Assembly (NCBI RefSeq): GCF_040253635.1
Contig: NZ_JBEJGX010000002.1
Span: 233,119-297,118 of the forward strand
Length of the DNA: 64,000 nt
Direction: 5' to 3'
Origin: Streptomyces sp. Edi2
Lineage (GTDB): Bacteria; Actinomycetota; Actinomycetes; Streptomycetales; Streptomycetaceae
Shown here piece by piece: positions 17,313 through 25,657 of this stretch (its first letter is position 1; every line of letters begins with the position of its first letter). The notes beneath the pieces are model-generated. The model saw only the letters and a list, made by a program, of their open reading frames with translations, did not search any database and was not told the DNA's origin. Made by a program: the position numbers and the translations under genes.

Positions 17313-17354
17313 GGCCCTTGGGGCGGCACACGAATGCGTGCCGCCACAAGGGCC
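17313..17354. terminator. Bidirectional terminator between the RING gene and minus-strand genes
   Basis: A long, nearly perfect hairpin: GGCCCTTG plus GGCGGCACACG pair with CGTGCCGCC plus CAAGGGCC around an AATG loop. It sits between convergent genes and can stop transcription from both sides. Confidence 0.75.
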
Positions 17355-17386
17355 TTCTCACGTACCTGGTCGTTGAGACCCTGGGG

Positions 17387-17770
17387 TCACCGGGGCTCGC
17401 GCCGGTGGCGGATCGCGACGGCGATGCAGACCGGCGTGGTGAACAGCGCGTGCCAGCCGTAGAAGCACACCCCGGCCAGGCCGACCAACTGGCCCAGCAC
17501 GAGGAGCAGCGCCAAGGCCGGTGCGAGGAGGACGGGCACCGTGCCGTCGGCGGTCGCGGCGACCAGATGCGGGGCAACCCGCTGGACCGCGACGCACACG
17601 AGCAAGGCGGCAACCAGGCCGCCCCAGATGACCATCAAGGCCCGCCCCGGCCGATCCCGGCGGCCGGCCGCAGCCGCAGAACGATCCGACTCATCCGCCC
17701 GGCCGGCCGGGGGATCGCCGCGGTCGGCAGTCGACTCCGCCGCGTGGCGATGGGCGGCTGTGGCGGTCAA
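17387..17770 (-). CDS. Small membrane protein, 127 aa
   Basis: Two membrane helices: MVIWGGLVAALLVCVAVQRV (~46-65) and a second (~75-107, including LALLLVLGQLVGLAGVCFYG). The N-terminus is polar. The start is TTG 17770, overlapping the stop of the upstream gene (TTGA), with GGAGCGAG just before it, so translation is coupled. Function unknown; with 17767-18075 it forms a two-gene membrane module. Confidence 0.6.
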   Translation of the reverse strand: MTATAAHRHAAESTADRGDPPAGRADESDRSAAAAGRRDRPGRALMVIWGGLVAALLVCVAVQRVAPHLVAATADGTVPVLLAPALALLLVLGQLVGLAGVCFYGWHALFTTPVCIAVAIRHRREPR

Positions 17771-18075
17771 CTCTCGCTCCGCAGCAGGCGGGTGGACACC
17801 GCGCGGATGATGCGGCCCAGAGCCATCCCGGTGGCGCCGACTACCAACACCCCGAAAAGCCGCTCCACGAGCAGATACGTGCCTGCTATCGGCTGCCACG
17901 CCACGGGCAGCAGCAGAGGCAGCACACGGAGCGGGTGCAACTCACGCCGCACGAGGGGGCTTTCCGCCGACGCGCGCAGGAACAAGGCGCCGCTCGGGTT
18001 GGTGTAGGTGATCGCTGCGCCCATCACCAGCGGCAACAGAACGGTCAGCAACACGTCGAGGACAGCGATCACCAC
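17767..18075 (-). CDS. Small membrane protein, 102 aa
   Basis: Begins GTG 18075 with AAGGAG upstream. Hydrophobic from the first residue (VIAVLDVLLTVLLPLVMGAA), with further hydrophobic stretches at LRVLPLLLPVAW and ERLFGVLVVGATGMALG; probably two to three membrane helices. No family recognised. A class II promoter lies at 18126-18154. The downstream gene overlaps by 4 bases. Confidence 0.65.
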   Translation of the reverse strand: MVIAVLDVLLTVLLPLVMGAAITYTNPSGALFLRASAESPLVRRELHPLRVLPLLLPVAWQPIAGTYLLVERLFGVLVVGATGMALGRIIRAVSTRLLRSES

Positions 18076-18125
18076 GGGCGGTCTCCTTCAACAGCGGGGC
18101 GGCACTCTGCTTCGCCTCCGATGCG

Positions 18126-18154
18126 ACCCTGCACGCCAAGCCCTGTGGACAGAG
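18126..18154 (-). promoter_or_regulatory. Class II promoter (CTCTGTCCACAGG type)
   Basis: On the minus strand CTCTGTCCACAGG (18154-18142), 10 bases, then CAGGGT (18131-18126). The same 13-mer at the same distance from a SAGSRT box occurs at 30531, 51747 and 55926. It leads into the gene starting at 18075. Confidence 0.6.
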
Positions 18155-18293
18155 TCCTCCGCCGCACGATCACGAGATCGGCCCGCTCTCGAGCGTTCCT
18201 GCATGGCGCGAGGGCGTCATGCCCGACACCGCCGACAGGCAGGCGAACGGGCACCCAAGGCCTTCGGCTCCAGGCCGGGCGCCCGCGCTGCGG

Positions 18294-18416
18294 CTACGCG
18301 GCGTCGGACTCGCTGGCGTGCAGGCGCGCGTGGATCTGATCGAGGAGGCTCTCGGCCGCGGCGGCCTTCGAGTTGTCAGGAACTCGGCGTGGCAGCGGTG
18401 GGGATTCGGTCGTCAG
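18294..18416 (-). CDS. Possible 40-aa protein with a CTG start
   Basis: The frame reads TTESPPLPRRVPDNSKAAAA then ESLLDQIHARLHASESDAA and stop. It has no ATG, GTG or TTG; the only plausible start is a CTG overlapping the stop of the upstream gene (CTGA). The amphipathic C-terminal helix and normal codon bias look real. A second such case is at 24894-25121. It could instead be a frameshifted tail. Confidence 0.35.
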   Translation of the reverse strand: MTTESPPLPRRVPDNSKAAAAESLLDQIHARLHASESDAA

Positions 18417-19045
18417 TCGTGGTGCAGTGCGCCTACGACCGCGCGGACGCAGGCGTGGGTGTCGTCGCGGTATTCGGCGACCGGGGTCTGCGGGTAGCCC
18501 GGTGATGCGTACAGCGTGGTGACGCCGGCGGCCGTGACGAGGCGGGCGCGCCATCCGTGGTGCACCCGGACGGCGTGCTCGATGTGGTTGCGGTGCTCGA
18601 TGAGGACGTACGCGGTCCGTTCGTCGGGCTCGGGCTCGAAGTGGCCGGCGATGACGCAGTTGTTGCGTCCCAACGAGGCGGAGTGGCCAGTCTGTTCGGG
18701 GATGTGAGCTTCCTCGAGGAGCTGGCGCAGCAGACGGTCGGCGCGGCAGTCGCACTTCTCGACCTCGCAGAGCTGCTGCTCGGTCCAGGCCAGCAGGTCA
18801 CTGATGGCGGAGGTGATCTCGGCCATCTCCTGCTTCCCCCGCTCCATGTAGGGGTCATCGGGGCCGTCCGTCATGTTCAGGGCCGCTTCGGTGGCCAGGC
18901 TTTCCCGGCGCATGCCGGACAGTGCCAGGCGCAGACGGGCGAAGCATCCCGGAGCGCCGCTGTCGGCGGCGAAGGCGGCGATCGGGCCGCCCTCGGACAG
19001 AGCCTTCGCGGCCTGCCGGGCTTCCCGAAGGGTGGTGATGGGCAC
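18413..19045 (-). CDS. Hypothetical protein, 210 aa
   Basis: GTG 19045 with GAGGAG 6 bases upstream. An N-terminal helical part is followed by two cysteines (EKCDCRADRLL, ~95-105) and a strand-rich C-terminal half (RTAYVLIEHRNHIEHAVRVH, then RLVTAAGVTTLYASPG). No known family. It is transcribed after the VWA gene with an 88-base gap and may be part of the MoxR-VWA operon. Confidence 0.6.
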   Translation of the reverse strand: MPITTLREARQAAKALSEGGPIAAFAADSGAPGCFARLRLALSGMRRESLATEAALNMTDGPDDPYMERGKQEMAEITSAISDLLAWTEQQLCEVEKCDCRADRLLRQLLEEAHIPEQTGHSASLGRNNCVIAGHFEPEPDERTAYVLIEHRNHIEHAVRVHHGWRARLVTAAGVTTLYASPGYPQTPVAEYRDDTHACVRAVVGALHHD

Positions 19046-19133
19046 GCAGGCTCCTCGGTGTGAGGGCGCCGCTTTTCGTCGGCGCCCGGGAGAGGCGGGC
19101 GGGTCTGTGGGGGACCCGCCCGCAGGGGATGGG

Positions 19134-20927
19134 TCAGGCGTGACGAAGCGCGGAGACCAGCGCGGCGCTCAAGGCGGCCGGAATGTCGGCGACCTGGGCA
19201 ACGTCCAGGCGGCGGGCGCCGGGCAGGACGTTGGAGCCGGGGTCGAGACAGAACCACAGGACGTGGACGCCCGCCTTGGTCAGGCGCCGTACGAGCCGTT
19301 CGCCGCCGATGCGCTCCTCCGGCTCCCAGTGGCCGTCGGACACGATGACCAGGACGCGGGCACCGGCCTGGCGGGAGAGCCCCAGCGCGCCGTCGAGGGC
19401 GCTGGCGGCTTCAGTGAAGCGGTGATTGCCGTCGTTCGCATGGAACTCGGTGACCTGTGACGGCGGCTGGCCAGGGGAGACGATCGGGGTGACGGCCGTA
19501 CCGAAGGCCACCGTCGCCGCCTTTCCCGCGACCTCACGGGTTCCGTGCGCGAACATCCAGGCCGTCGAAGCGACGATCGAGGTATAGGCGCTCATCGAGC
19601 CGGAGACGTCGACGGCCACGCCGACCGCGACCGGCGGGTCGTCCGTGCGCTTGCGCTTCACGGTGCGAAACGGCCGGGCGGTGACCGGCACGCCCAGGGC
19701 GCTCTGCGCCGCACCGAGCATCGCGTCGCGGCCGGACAGACGGCCCGGCGGGAGCGTGGAGGCGACGCGGACCCGGGCGGTGTCGCGGAACCGCGCCCTG
19801 GCGAGCGCGGCACCCAGGCGCCGGGCGGCCGCCCGCTCCACCGGCGTGGGTGCACGGTGGCCACGGACCGGGTTCCGCGGCCGGGAGCGGCGTGAGGACG
19901 GAGCGGGGGCGGGCGGGAACACGCGCTGAGCCGCCTGCCGTGCGGCCTGCTGTGCGGCGTCCTCGGCACGGCGTTCCTTCTGCCGCCGGGCAGCCGCCTC
20001 CTGGAGACGACGCTGCTGCTCGGGGTCGGGCAGCGCCCCCGTGGAGATCTGGGCGTGAACCGAGGCTGCGACGGTGACACTGGCCACGGCCGCGCCGAGC
20101 GGATCCCCGTCCGCCTCGCCATGCGAGGACTCGTGGGGCTCGCCCGCAGCGCACCCGATGCCGGGCAGGTCGTCGTCGGGATCAGCGCCGACGACCTCCA
20201 CCCAGCGGATGGCGACATCCAGCAGCCCGGTCTGGTCACCGTCGGCGAGGGCCAGGACCTCCTGCCACAGGGCCCGAAGCCGGGAGAGATCACCGGAACC
20301 GAGGACGGACTCGGCCGCCGAGCGCACCGGCTCGACCTCGGTCGCGGTGAGCACACCGGCGTCCGCCCGGCCCAGGATGAGAGCGGCACCGGCCGCGGCC
20401 CGCCACCGGTCGTACGTCGGTGAAGCGGCGGCCTGCGCGGGCAGCACGATGGTGCTCGCGCAGGCGCGCAGGAAGACGCGGTCCGCCGGGCGCTCCTGGA
20501 GGTGACGCGCCTCGATCCGGGGCTCTTCGAGCAGGACGGCCGCGCGGATCACCGCACGTCCCGCCGACTCGGGCCAGTTCTCCCAGCGGGTGCTGCGGGC
20601 GTGCCCGGCCTCGTGCGCGGACATGCCGACGATCACCGGATGCCGCAGCCGGCCCGAGACGCTGAGCGGGTCGATCTGGTCCGGGTGAACGCCGTCCTTC
20701 AGCGCGATCGCCCCGTTGACCGTGACCTTGATCAGCGCCGGGTCGAACCAGGCCGCGTCCGCCGTGGAAGCGCCGTCCCACACCATGGTGAGCAACACGT
20801 CGTCACGGTCGGCAAGGGTGTTGATGATCGAGCCCAGACGCCGGGCGAGCGCGCCCCGGGCATCCAGCAGGTCCGCGTCGACGTCCTCCAGCAGAGCGGG
20901 TTCCGCGCCCGCCACGGCGGCCGTCAC
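19134..20927 (-). CDS. VWA-domain protein with an HEAGH motif (MoxR partner)
   Basis: The protein has 597 residues. Residues ~95-110 contain GMSAHEAGHARS, the HExxH signature of zinc metallopeptidases, as in CobT-like VWA proteins. A Pro/Ala/Arg-rich linker follows (~300-370). The C-terminal third is a von Willebrand A domain with the metal site VDVSGSMSAY (DxSxS), a TEAASAL segment and VLVIVSDGHW. VWA proteins pair with MoxR AAA+ ATPases, which use ATP to insert metals or remodel complexes. The GTG start overlaps the MoxR stop by 4 bases, so the two are coupled. The full MIDAS suggests a functional protein. Confidence 0.85.
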   Translation of the reverse strand: MTAAVAGAEPALLEDVDADLLDARGALARRLGSIINTLADRDDVLLTMVWDGASTADAAWFDPALIKVTVNGAIALKDGVHPDQIDPLSVSGRLRHPVIVGMSAHEAGHARSTRWENWPESAGRAVIRAAVLLEEPRIEARHLQERPADRVFLRACASTIVLPAQAAASPTYDRWRAAAGAALILGRADAGVLTATEVEPVRSAAESVLGSGDLSRLRALWQEVLALADGDQTGLLDVAIRWVEVVGADPDDDLPGIGCAAGEPHESSHGEADGDPLGAAVASVTVAASVHAQISTGALPDPEQQRRLQEAAARRQKERRAEDAAQQAARQAAQRVFPPAPAPSSRRSRPRNPVRGHRAPTPVERAAARRLGAALARARFRDTARVRVASTLPPGRLSGRDAMLGAAQSALGVPVTARPFRTVKRKRTDDPPVAVGVAVDVSGSMSAYTSIVASTAWMFAHGTREVAGKAATVAFGTAVTPIVSPGQPPSQVTEFHANDGNHRFTEAASALDGALGLSRQAGARVLVIVSDGHWEPEERIGGERLVRRLTKAGVHVLWFCLDPGSNVLPGARRLDVAQVADIPAALSAALVSALRHA

Positions 20928-21892
20928 CGGCGCCCCGCAGGCACCCGGGTGCCCAGCGACAGCGCCGGGGTCTCACCGAACTTCTCCGCCATGGCCGCAG
21001 CGAACTCGTCGCGGTCCTGCGAGGGGCACTTGCGCAGCAGACCGGAGACGGCAAATCCCTGTCCGTAGCGTCCGGTCGCCTCGGCGAAGGCCAGCGCGTC
21101 ACGCAGCTGCGGGATCCAGCCCTCGTACGTCTCCTGGGCCTTGCGGCTCTCCAGGTTCTTGGCCACGGTGATCAGGTCCACCGGCACGCCGAGGTCGGCG
21201 GCCAGGTCCCAGTCGGTGGCGACTTCGACGTGGTGGTGGAACCGGCTGCGCAGTGCGTCACTCAGGTTCGCCCCGGGAACGTCGGGGTTGCAGGCGCCGA
21301 TGACGAACCAGTTCGGGCCGACCTTGAGCGGGGGCAGCTTCGGGTTCATCGTGACGTGCAGCTCGCCGCGACCGTCCATGAGCGGGTACAGCACGGTCAG
21401 AGCCCGGGGGTCGATCAGGGCGATCTCGTCGATCAGGAGCGGGACGTCGTTCTCAATGCTGCGGATGAGCGGGCCCGGAACCCACTCGTAGAGCTTCGTG
21501 TCCGGGTCCTGGACGAAGGTGCCAACGAAGTCCGGCACATCGGTGTCGGCGGTGCCGACGATCGTCTCCAGACCGGTGTGCAGGCCGTCGACGGCGTCCT
21601 GGACGAACGCGGCCTCGCTCAGGGCGGTCTTGCCGGTGCCAGGCGGTCCGACGAGCAGTACGTGCTCGTGGTGGTCGCGGGCGTCGCGGAGGAACGCGAG
21701 GTCTTCCAGCGGACCGACCATGCGGGGCTGGTAGGGGTGGCCGTTCGGACGGACCTGCGGTCCGACCGGAGCGAGCGCGGACGACAGGGCGGGCGGGGGC
21801 GGGACGGGCGCGCTCTGCTGGGTGCGCTCGCGCTCGAGGTCGTCCAGCACCGCGCGGCCGCGCTGGTTCATCTGATCCGTGAAGCTGGGCAA
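20924..21892 (-). CDS. MoxR-type AAA+ ATPase
   Basis: The protein has 322 residues. Walker A is GPPGTGKT (~82-89), Walker B is LLIDEIALID, and sensor 1 lies in FVIGACNPDVPG; an arginine-finger region follows (SDALRSRFHHHVEV). The domain order and spacing are those of the MoxR branch of AAA+ ATPases. It is followed directly by its VWA partner (4-base overlap) and preceded by the 21941-22339 gene. The operon starts from the class I promoter at 22440. The convergent RING gene is probably functionally linked. Confidence 0.9.
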   Translation of the reverse strand: MPSFTDQMNQRGRAVLDDLERERTQQSAPVPPPPALSSALAPVGPQVRPNGHPYQPRMVGPLEDLAFLRDARDHHEHVLLVGPPGTGKTALSEAAFVQDAVDGLHTGLETIVGTADTDVPDFVGTFVQDPDTKLYEWVPGPLIRSIENDVPLLIDEIALIDPRALTVLYPLMDGRGELHVTMNPKLPPLKVGPNWFVIGACNPDVPGANLSDALRSRFHHHVEVATDWDLAADLGVPVDLITVAKNLESRKAQETYEGWIPQLRDALAFAEATGRYGQGFAVSGLLRKCPSQDRDEFAAAMAEKFGETPALSLGTRVPAGRR

Positions 21893-21940
21893 GGGACTCC
21901 TGGAGTGGAAGGAACGAGGGGCGCGGATGCGGTGCCGGGC

Positions 21941-22339
21941 TTAGAAGTTCGAGCCTGGGATGTGCGAGGCGTGGCCGAGTTCGGTGCCCGTCTCGCGCGC
22001 GTGCTTGCCGAAGTGCTGAGCGATGCGGTGGGCGTTGCTGCTGGCCAAGGCGGGATCGGTGAGGTCCGCGGGAAGGTCGAAGACGGTGAAGTCGCGGCTC
22101 GGCGCGTAGCCCTTCTTCTCCTTGTCGCGGGACCGCTGCACCGCGCGGCTCAACGCCTCGGTGGCGGTGATCTGCGTGTGGATCAGTCCGACCTGGCCCT
22201 TGCCGTTGCGGGATCCGTGGAGGCCGAGCACGATCGCTTCATCCCCGGTGACGACGATGAAGCGGTAGAACTTGTCGCTGTTGCCGTCCTCGGAGTGCAG
22301 TTCCCAGCCGAAGCTGACGACGCTGTCACTGGAAGCCAA
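21941..22339 (-). CDS. Hypothetical protein, 132 aa, first gene of the MoxR operon
   Basis: The start is probably TTG 22339 with GGGGG upstream. The protein opens with strands (VVSFGWELHS, KFYRFIVVTGDEAIVLGLHG) and ends helical (SNAHRIAQHFGKHARETG). I do not recognise it, though its beta-rich, single-domain form suits a small adaptor. A GACCCAAATAATTTTACT element lies at about 22354-22371, downstream of the main promoter. Confidence 0.65.
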   Translation of the reverse strand: MASSDSVVSFGWELHSEDGNSDKFYRFIVVTGDEAIVLGLHGSRNGKGQVGLIHTQITATEALSRAVQRSRDKEKKGYAPSRDFTVFDLPADLTDPALASSNAHRIAQHFGKHARETGTELGHASHIPGSNF

Positions 22340-22439
22340 GCAGTACCCCCATGAGTAAAATTATTTGGGTCACTGGGTGTCTGAGGGTGTGCGGCGAATG
22401 GCCGACCGTGGAGGCGTAAGCACCCGCCGACATGCTCTA

Positions 22440-22480
22440 ATCGTACGCGAACCCCCGCCGTGAATCAAGCTAATAGGGTC
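22440..22480 (-). promoter_or_regulatory. Class I promoter for the MoxR-VWA operon
   Basis: GACCCT (22480-22475), ATTAGC, TTGATT (22468-22463), 17 bp, TACGAT (22445-22440). The start point would be near 22433, about 95 bases before the first gene; a second box-like element lies inside that leader. Confidence 0.8.
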
Positions 22481-22725
22481 ACGTGCAAGGCTTCTTCCGC
22501 TGCTCTCGACCACTTGACCGGGCGTTAGCGTGTGAAGTGGTCGGGCGGACTTGGGGCGTCGGCGAGCGGACGAGGAGTTGGAGCTCGCATCCGGCCCGCG
22601 GCGGCCATGGACGGCCCGTGCCGGCGTAATGACCCACACGGGCAGCTGCACGGGGGCCGGAGGCAGACCTCACCGTCGCCGTACACTCGGCACCTGCTGT
22701 TCACGCCCCGGGGGAGAACGACACC

Positions 22726-22896
22726 GTGACCACACCGCAGACCAGCAGCACCCCTGCTGGCGACGTACCGATCTACACCAGCCTCGTCGAGGAGCTCGGC
22801 GACGTCCTGACCGAGGCGCGCCGTACTGCGGAGCGGACGCTGCGGGAGTCGCAGCGGGCCCTCGACTTCGGCCTCATCCCGGCCGACGCTGCCTGA
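22726..22896 (+). CDS. Small hypothetical protein, 56 aa
   Basis: GTG 22726 with GGGGGAGAA upstream. It reads MTTPQTSSTPAGDVP, then one long amphipathic helix (LVEELGDVLTEARRTAERTL) and FGLIPADAA. A TACACT -10-like box lies at 22681-22686. A hairpin terminator follows at 22932. No family recognised. Confidence 0.65.
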   Translation: MTTPQTSSTPAGDVPIYTSLVEELGDVLTEARRTAERTLRESQRALDFGLIPADAA

Positions 22897-22931
22897 CCAG
22901 CCGGACACCGGCGGCTCGCTCAGCCGCCCGC

Positions 22932-22961
22932 CAAGGTCCCAGTGCGCGCCCCGGGACCTTG
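22932..22961 (+). terminator. Terminator after the 22726 gene
   Basis: CAAGGTCCC (22932-22940) pairs with GGGACCTTG (22953-22961), a 9-bp stem with a 12-base loop. Confidence 0.6.
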
Positions 22962-23013
22962 CGGAGCGCCCCGAAGGCTGGCGGAGATGACCGACGGAGC
23001 CGGCTCGTCCCCG

Positions 23014-23451
23014 TTACGCGCCGCCGACCGAGGGCAGGGGCCGGCGGCCGGTCGACGGCTGCCGCCAGCCCTGTTGCGTGCGAGGTGCGGGCAGGGTGGC
23101 GATCAGCGCATCCATCCGGGAGAGCTTGACGGCGCTCTGTTCCCGGCACGCGGGACGGAGGAGATCTCCCGTGGCCAACATGATCTCGGTGCCCGCGTCG
23201 TCGATGCGCGCGAGGTTCTTGCCCACTTCGAAGAAGTCCGGGGATGGCGCCACGTTGACCGAGGCCAGCGCCACCGCGTGGAGTGCCATCACAACCTCGC
23301 CCACCGCGGGCAGTGCCCGCGCTGGATCATCGCGGACCAGGTCCTGCAGGTACGCGCTGAGCTGGGCCACCGGATTCCCGGCCGTCGTCTCCATCATGAT
23401 CAGAGAACGACGCCAGCCGATCTCCGTCACCTGCGAGGCGGCCGTCCCCAT
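23014..23451 (-). CDS. Hypothetical helical protein, 145 aa
   Basis: ATG 23451 is preceded by AGGG; an internal ATG ATG at about 23397 is an alternative. Mostly Ala/Leu-rich helices (QLSAYLQDLVRDDPARALPA, VGEVVMALHAVALASVN) with a basic, Gln/Arg-rich tail. No motif recognised. It is the last gene of the minus-strand run that includes the DNA methyltransferase. Confidence 0.55.
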   Translation of the reverse strand: MGTAASQVTEIGWRRSLIMMETTAGNPVAQLSAYLQDLVRDDPARALPAVGEVVMALHAVALASVNVAPSPDFFEVGKNLARIDDAGTEIMLATGDLLRPACREQSAVKLSRMDALIATLPAPRTQQGWRQPSTGRRPLPSVGGA

Positions 23452-23494
23452 GGACCAGCACCCTGAGTCCCGAAGGCCACAGATGGCTCTCGGC

Positions 23495-23935
23495 TCACAC
23501 CGGCGAACTGTCGCCTGCCGGGCTCGGCCGGTCGCACTGCGGGGAGCGGCCGGACAGACATATCTCCTCGATCAGGCGCATCTGGGCGGACGCCTTCTCG
23601 TCCCACTCGCACCGGCGCTCCTCGGCGACCCTGGCCAGGTTCCGGCCGACGGGTATGAACGGGGAGCCGGGGTGTCCGGGCCACCGGTTCCCGCTGACCG
23701 GGTCGAAGTTCATGTTCCGGTAGCCCAGCCACGACTTCCGGTGGTGCGGGCACATCGCGGCGGGCGCGCGGACCGTGTAGCGCTGGTCGGGCGGGAAGAG
23801 GTTGTTGGTGTCCATGTGCCGGCTGCGGCGCCAGGCTGCGGCGTCCCAGGTGTGCCACTGGCTCCGTATGTCGTCGGGGACAGGGATGTCCAGGAACCGG
23901 TGGGGGACGTCGGTGAGATGCGGGGGAGTGGTCAA
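23495..23935 (-). CDS. Hypothetical protein, 146 aa, coupled to the methyltransferase
   Basis: TTG 23935 overlaps the methyltransferase stop (TTGA), with GAAGGAGA inside the end of that gene, so translation is coupled. It contains AAMCPHHRKSWLGYRNMNFD, a Cys-His-His cluster, and a C-terminal CLSGRSPQCDRPS. Rich in Arg and Trp. No family is known to me; the coupling suggests an accessory to the methyltransferase, for example a small endonuclease or a protector. Confidence 0.6.
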   Translation of the reverse strand: MTTPPHLTDVPHRFLDIPVPDDIRSQWHTWDAAAWRRSRHMDTNNLFPPDQRYTVRAPAAMCPHHRKSWLGYRNMNFDPVSGNRWPGHPGSPFIPVGRNLARVAEERRCEWDEKASAQMRLIEEICLSGRSPQCDRPSPAGDSSPV

Positions 23936-24897
23936 CTCGTCTCCTTCATGCGGGGAACAGCGAACGGCGGGAGGAGGGGCTGCAGCGTGGGGGCGGGAGC
24001 CTGAGGGCGGTTCCCGATCGAGACGAGCCGGCCCGCGGAGTTGAGCCGCAGATACGGGCGCATGATCTCCGGAATGGGGGCGGTGTCCGGGATCCCGCGG
24101 GCGATGGCGCCCCACTCGCCCGTGGTGAGGAACTCGTTGCCGATGTACTCGGTGTACGCGGGCGGGATCGCCTCGGTGAGCTCCTCGTGGACGTCGGTCC
24201 AGTGGATGTCCATGGCCTGCTGCATCTCGCGGACGGTGCCCTTGCCGCCGCCCTTGCCGTAGGCCGCGATGTACGGACCGTCCCGCCACACGCCGTGCCG
24301 CAGGCCGCGGACGTACCCGCGGTGGGGCTGGTGCGGGCGTCGGTTTCCGCGCCAGTAGTCGACCTCGAATATGCGGTGTCGCAAGACGCCGAGCCCGAAC
24401 ATCTCGCCGCACAGGATCAGGTCCCGCCGCAGCTCGGAGCCCTGGACGTTCTCCATGACGGAGGGCACCCCGTACCAGGCGAGCAGCGCGCGCGTCGCCG
24501 GGATCAAGTCGATGTACTGGCGGCCCTTGTTCGTGCCCTTGGTGAGCGTGCACGAGTGCTGACACGGAGGCGAGGCGTGGGCCAAGTCGAAGTCCTGGAT
24601 GTGCTCGTGGGCGAACTCCAGGGCATCGGCCTGATGGAACTCAAAGGGATAGTGGGGCCGCGGGCTGATGTCGACGCCCACGACGTCGAACCCCGCCCGG
24701 TAGTACCCCATCCCGGCGCCGCCCGCGCAGCAGAACAGATCCAGCACCCGAGGTCGGCGCCCGCGGAAGGACGGTCGCTTCGGCAGGCGAAGAGGCTTCG
24801 GGGGCCGACAGGTACCCGTGCTGCAGCAGGACAGGCCCATGCGGCCGGGCCGCCACAGCGCCGACGGAGCGGGGAGCACGGCGAGGGGCCCGCTCAC
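23932..24897 (-). CDS. C5-cytosine DNA methyltransferase
   Basis: The protein has 321 residues. Motif I is VLDLFCCAGGAGMGYYRAGF (~51-70), which binds SAM. The catalytic Pro-Cys is SPPC (C112), and motif VI is VMENV (Glu149-Asn150). The order and spacing are those of Dcm-type C5 methyltransferases, but the C-terminal recognition part is short, as in phage enzymes. GTG 24897 overlaps the stop of the small upstream frame (GTGA). No restriction enzyme is evident next to it, so it is likely solitary, possibly protecting the element from host restriction. The 35-residue N-terminal extension before motif I, with CCSTGTC, is unusual. Confidence 0.88.
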   Translation of the reverse strand: MSGPLAVLPAPSALWRPGRMGLSCCSTGTCRPPKPLRLPKRPSFRGRRPRVLDLFCCAGGAGMGYYRAGFDVVGVDISPRPHYPFEFHQADALEFAHEHIQDFDLAHASPPCQHSCTLTKGTNKGRQYIDLIPATRALLAWYGVPSVMENVQGSELRRDLILCGEMFGLGVLRHRIFEVDYWRGNRRPHQPHRGYVRGLRHGVWRDGPYIAAYGKGGGKGTVREMQQAMDIHWTDVHEELTEAIPPAYTEYIGNEFLTTGEWGAIARGIPDTAPIPEIMRPYLRLNSAGRLVSIGNRPQAPAPTLQPLLPPFAVPRMKETS

Positions 24898-25121
24898 TCG
24901 GCCCTCGCGTCGTCGATGCTGTAGATGATGATCTGCAGCTGCGAATCACCGGACAGGGCAAACTCCTTGAGTCGGTCGGGGTAGTGGGAGAAACGAACCT
25001 TCGGCGGAACGCGGGTGTCGCACGGGCGGAGCGGACCGCGTCCGCAGCAGCGCGCGGCACAGCGTGGCCCGGCCAGGGCCCGCTGCAGATTCCGCGGGCG
25101 TGATGCGGTGAGCCGGATCAG
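24894..25121 (-). CDS. Small protein with a possible CTG start, 75 aa
   Basis: The frame reads IRLTASRPRNLQRALAGPRC, then a Cys-rich part (CAARCCGRG, RPCDTR), then VRFSHYPDRLKEFALSG and a strand QLQIIIYSIDD. It looks like a real protein with one likely zinc site, but no standard start exists; CTG 25121 overlaps the stop of the upstream gene (CTGA) and its own stop overlaps the methyltransferase GTG (GTGA). Re-initiation at CTG by the ribosome finishing the upstream gene is one explanation; a fusion through a sequencing error is another. Confidence 0.5.
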   Translation of the reverse strand: MIRLTASRPRNLQRALAGPRCAARCCGRGPLRPCDTRVPPKVRFSHYPDRLKEFALSGDSQLQIIIYSIDDARAE

Positions 25122-25540
25122 GGCTCGCTGTGACGGGCCGGGGCCAGAGCCTCGCGCGCGTCCTCCAGCGACAGGAAGTCGCGGGGCGTGGTGCTGTTGG
25201 GATACAGGTGCTGCGCCGCAAGGGCCCGTGCCACCGGGACGTTCCAGCCGGCGACCGGGAGCAGCCAGCGGCGGCCAGTGGAGTGCAGCAGCCCGTCCAG
25301 CCGCTGGGCATATCCGCCGCCCTCGTACCGGGCGTCGCGCACCATCTTGATCCGCCCGTCCCGGAAGAGGTTCGTCACCTCCATAAGCCGGTACTCCAGG
25401 GGCTGCTCCTCGCGGCTGTACGACGACGTGGTGTAGGACGGGCGCAGCTCCACGATCAGCAGGTCTCCCCTGCGGGCCTTGATCTCAGGTGCAGCGGTCT
25501 CGGTCACGGCTTCCTCGTTCGGTGATCGGGGGCTGTTCAT
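25118..25540 (-). CDS. Hypothetical protein, 140 aa
   Basis: ATG 25540 (MNSPRSPNEEAVTETAAPEI); the ribosome site is poor. A strand-rich core (RRGDLLIVELRPSY, LEYRLMEVTNLFRDGRIKMV) looks like an SH3-like or PUA-like small beta barrel. The C-terminus is helical. It is the first gene of the operon leading to the DNA methyltransferase. Confidence 0.6.
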   Translation of the reverse strand: MNSPRSPNEEAVTETAAPEIKARRGDLLIVELRPSYTTSSYSREEQPLEYRLMEVTNLFRDGRIKMVRDARYEGGGYAQRLDGLLHSTGRRWLLPVAGWNVPVARALAAQHLYPNSTTPRDFLSLEDAREALAPARHSEP

Positions 25541-25657
25541 TTCGGGTTTGTCGAGGCGGTAGTAGGTGGGCAGGGCGCCACATCGATGGGCACAGGGAGC
25601 CGCACGCAGTGGGCGTACGGCGCCGGGGCGCGGCCGCGCCCCGGACCGGACCGGTGG

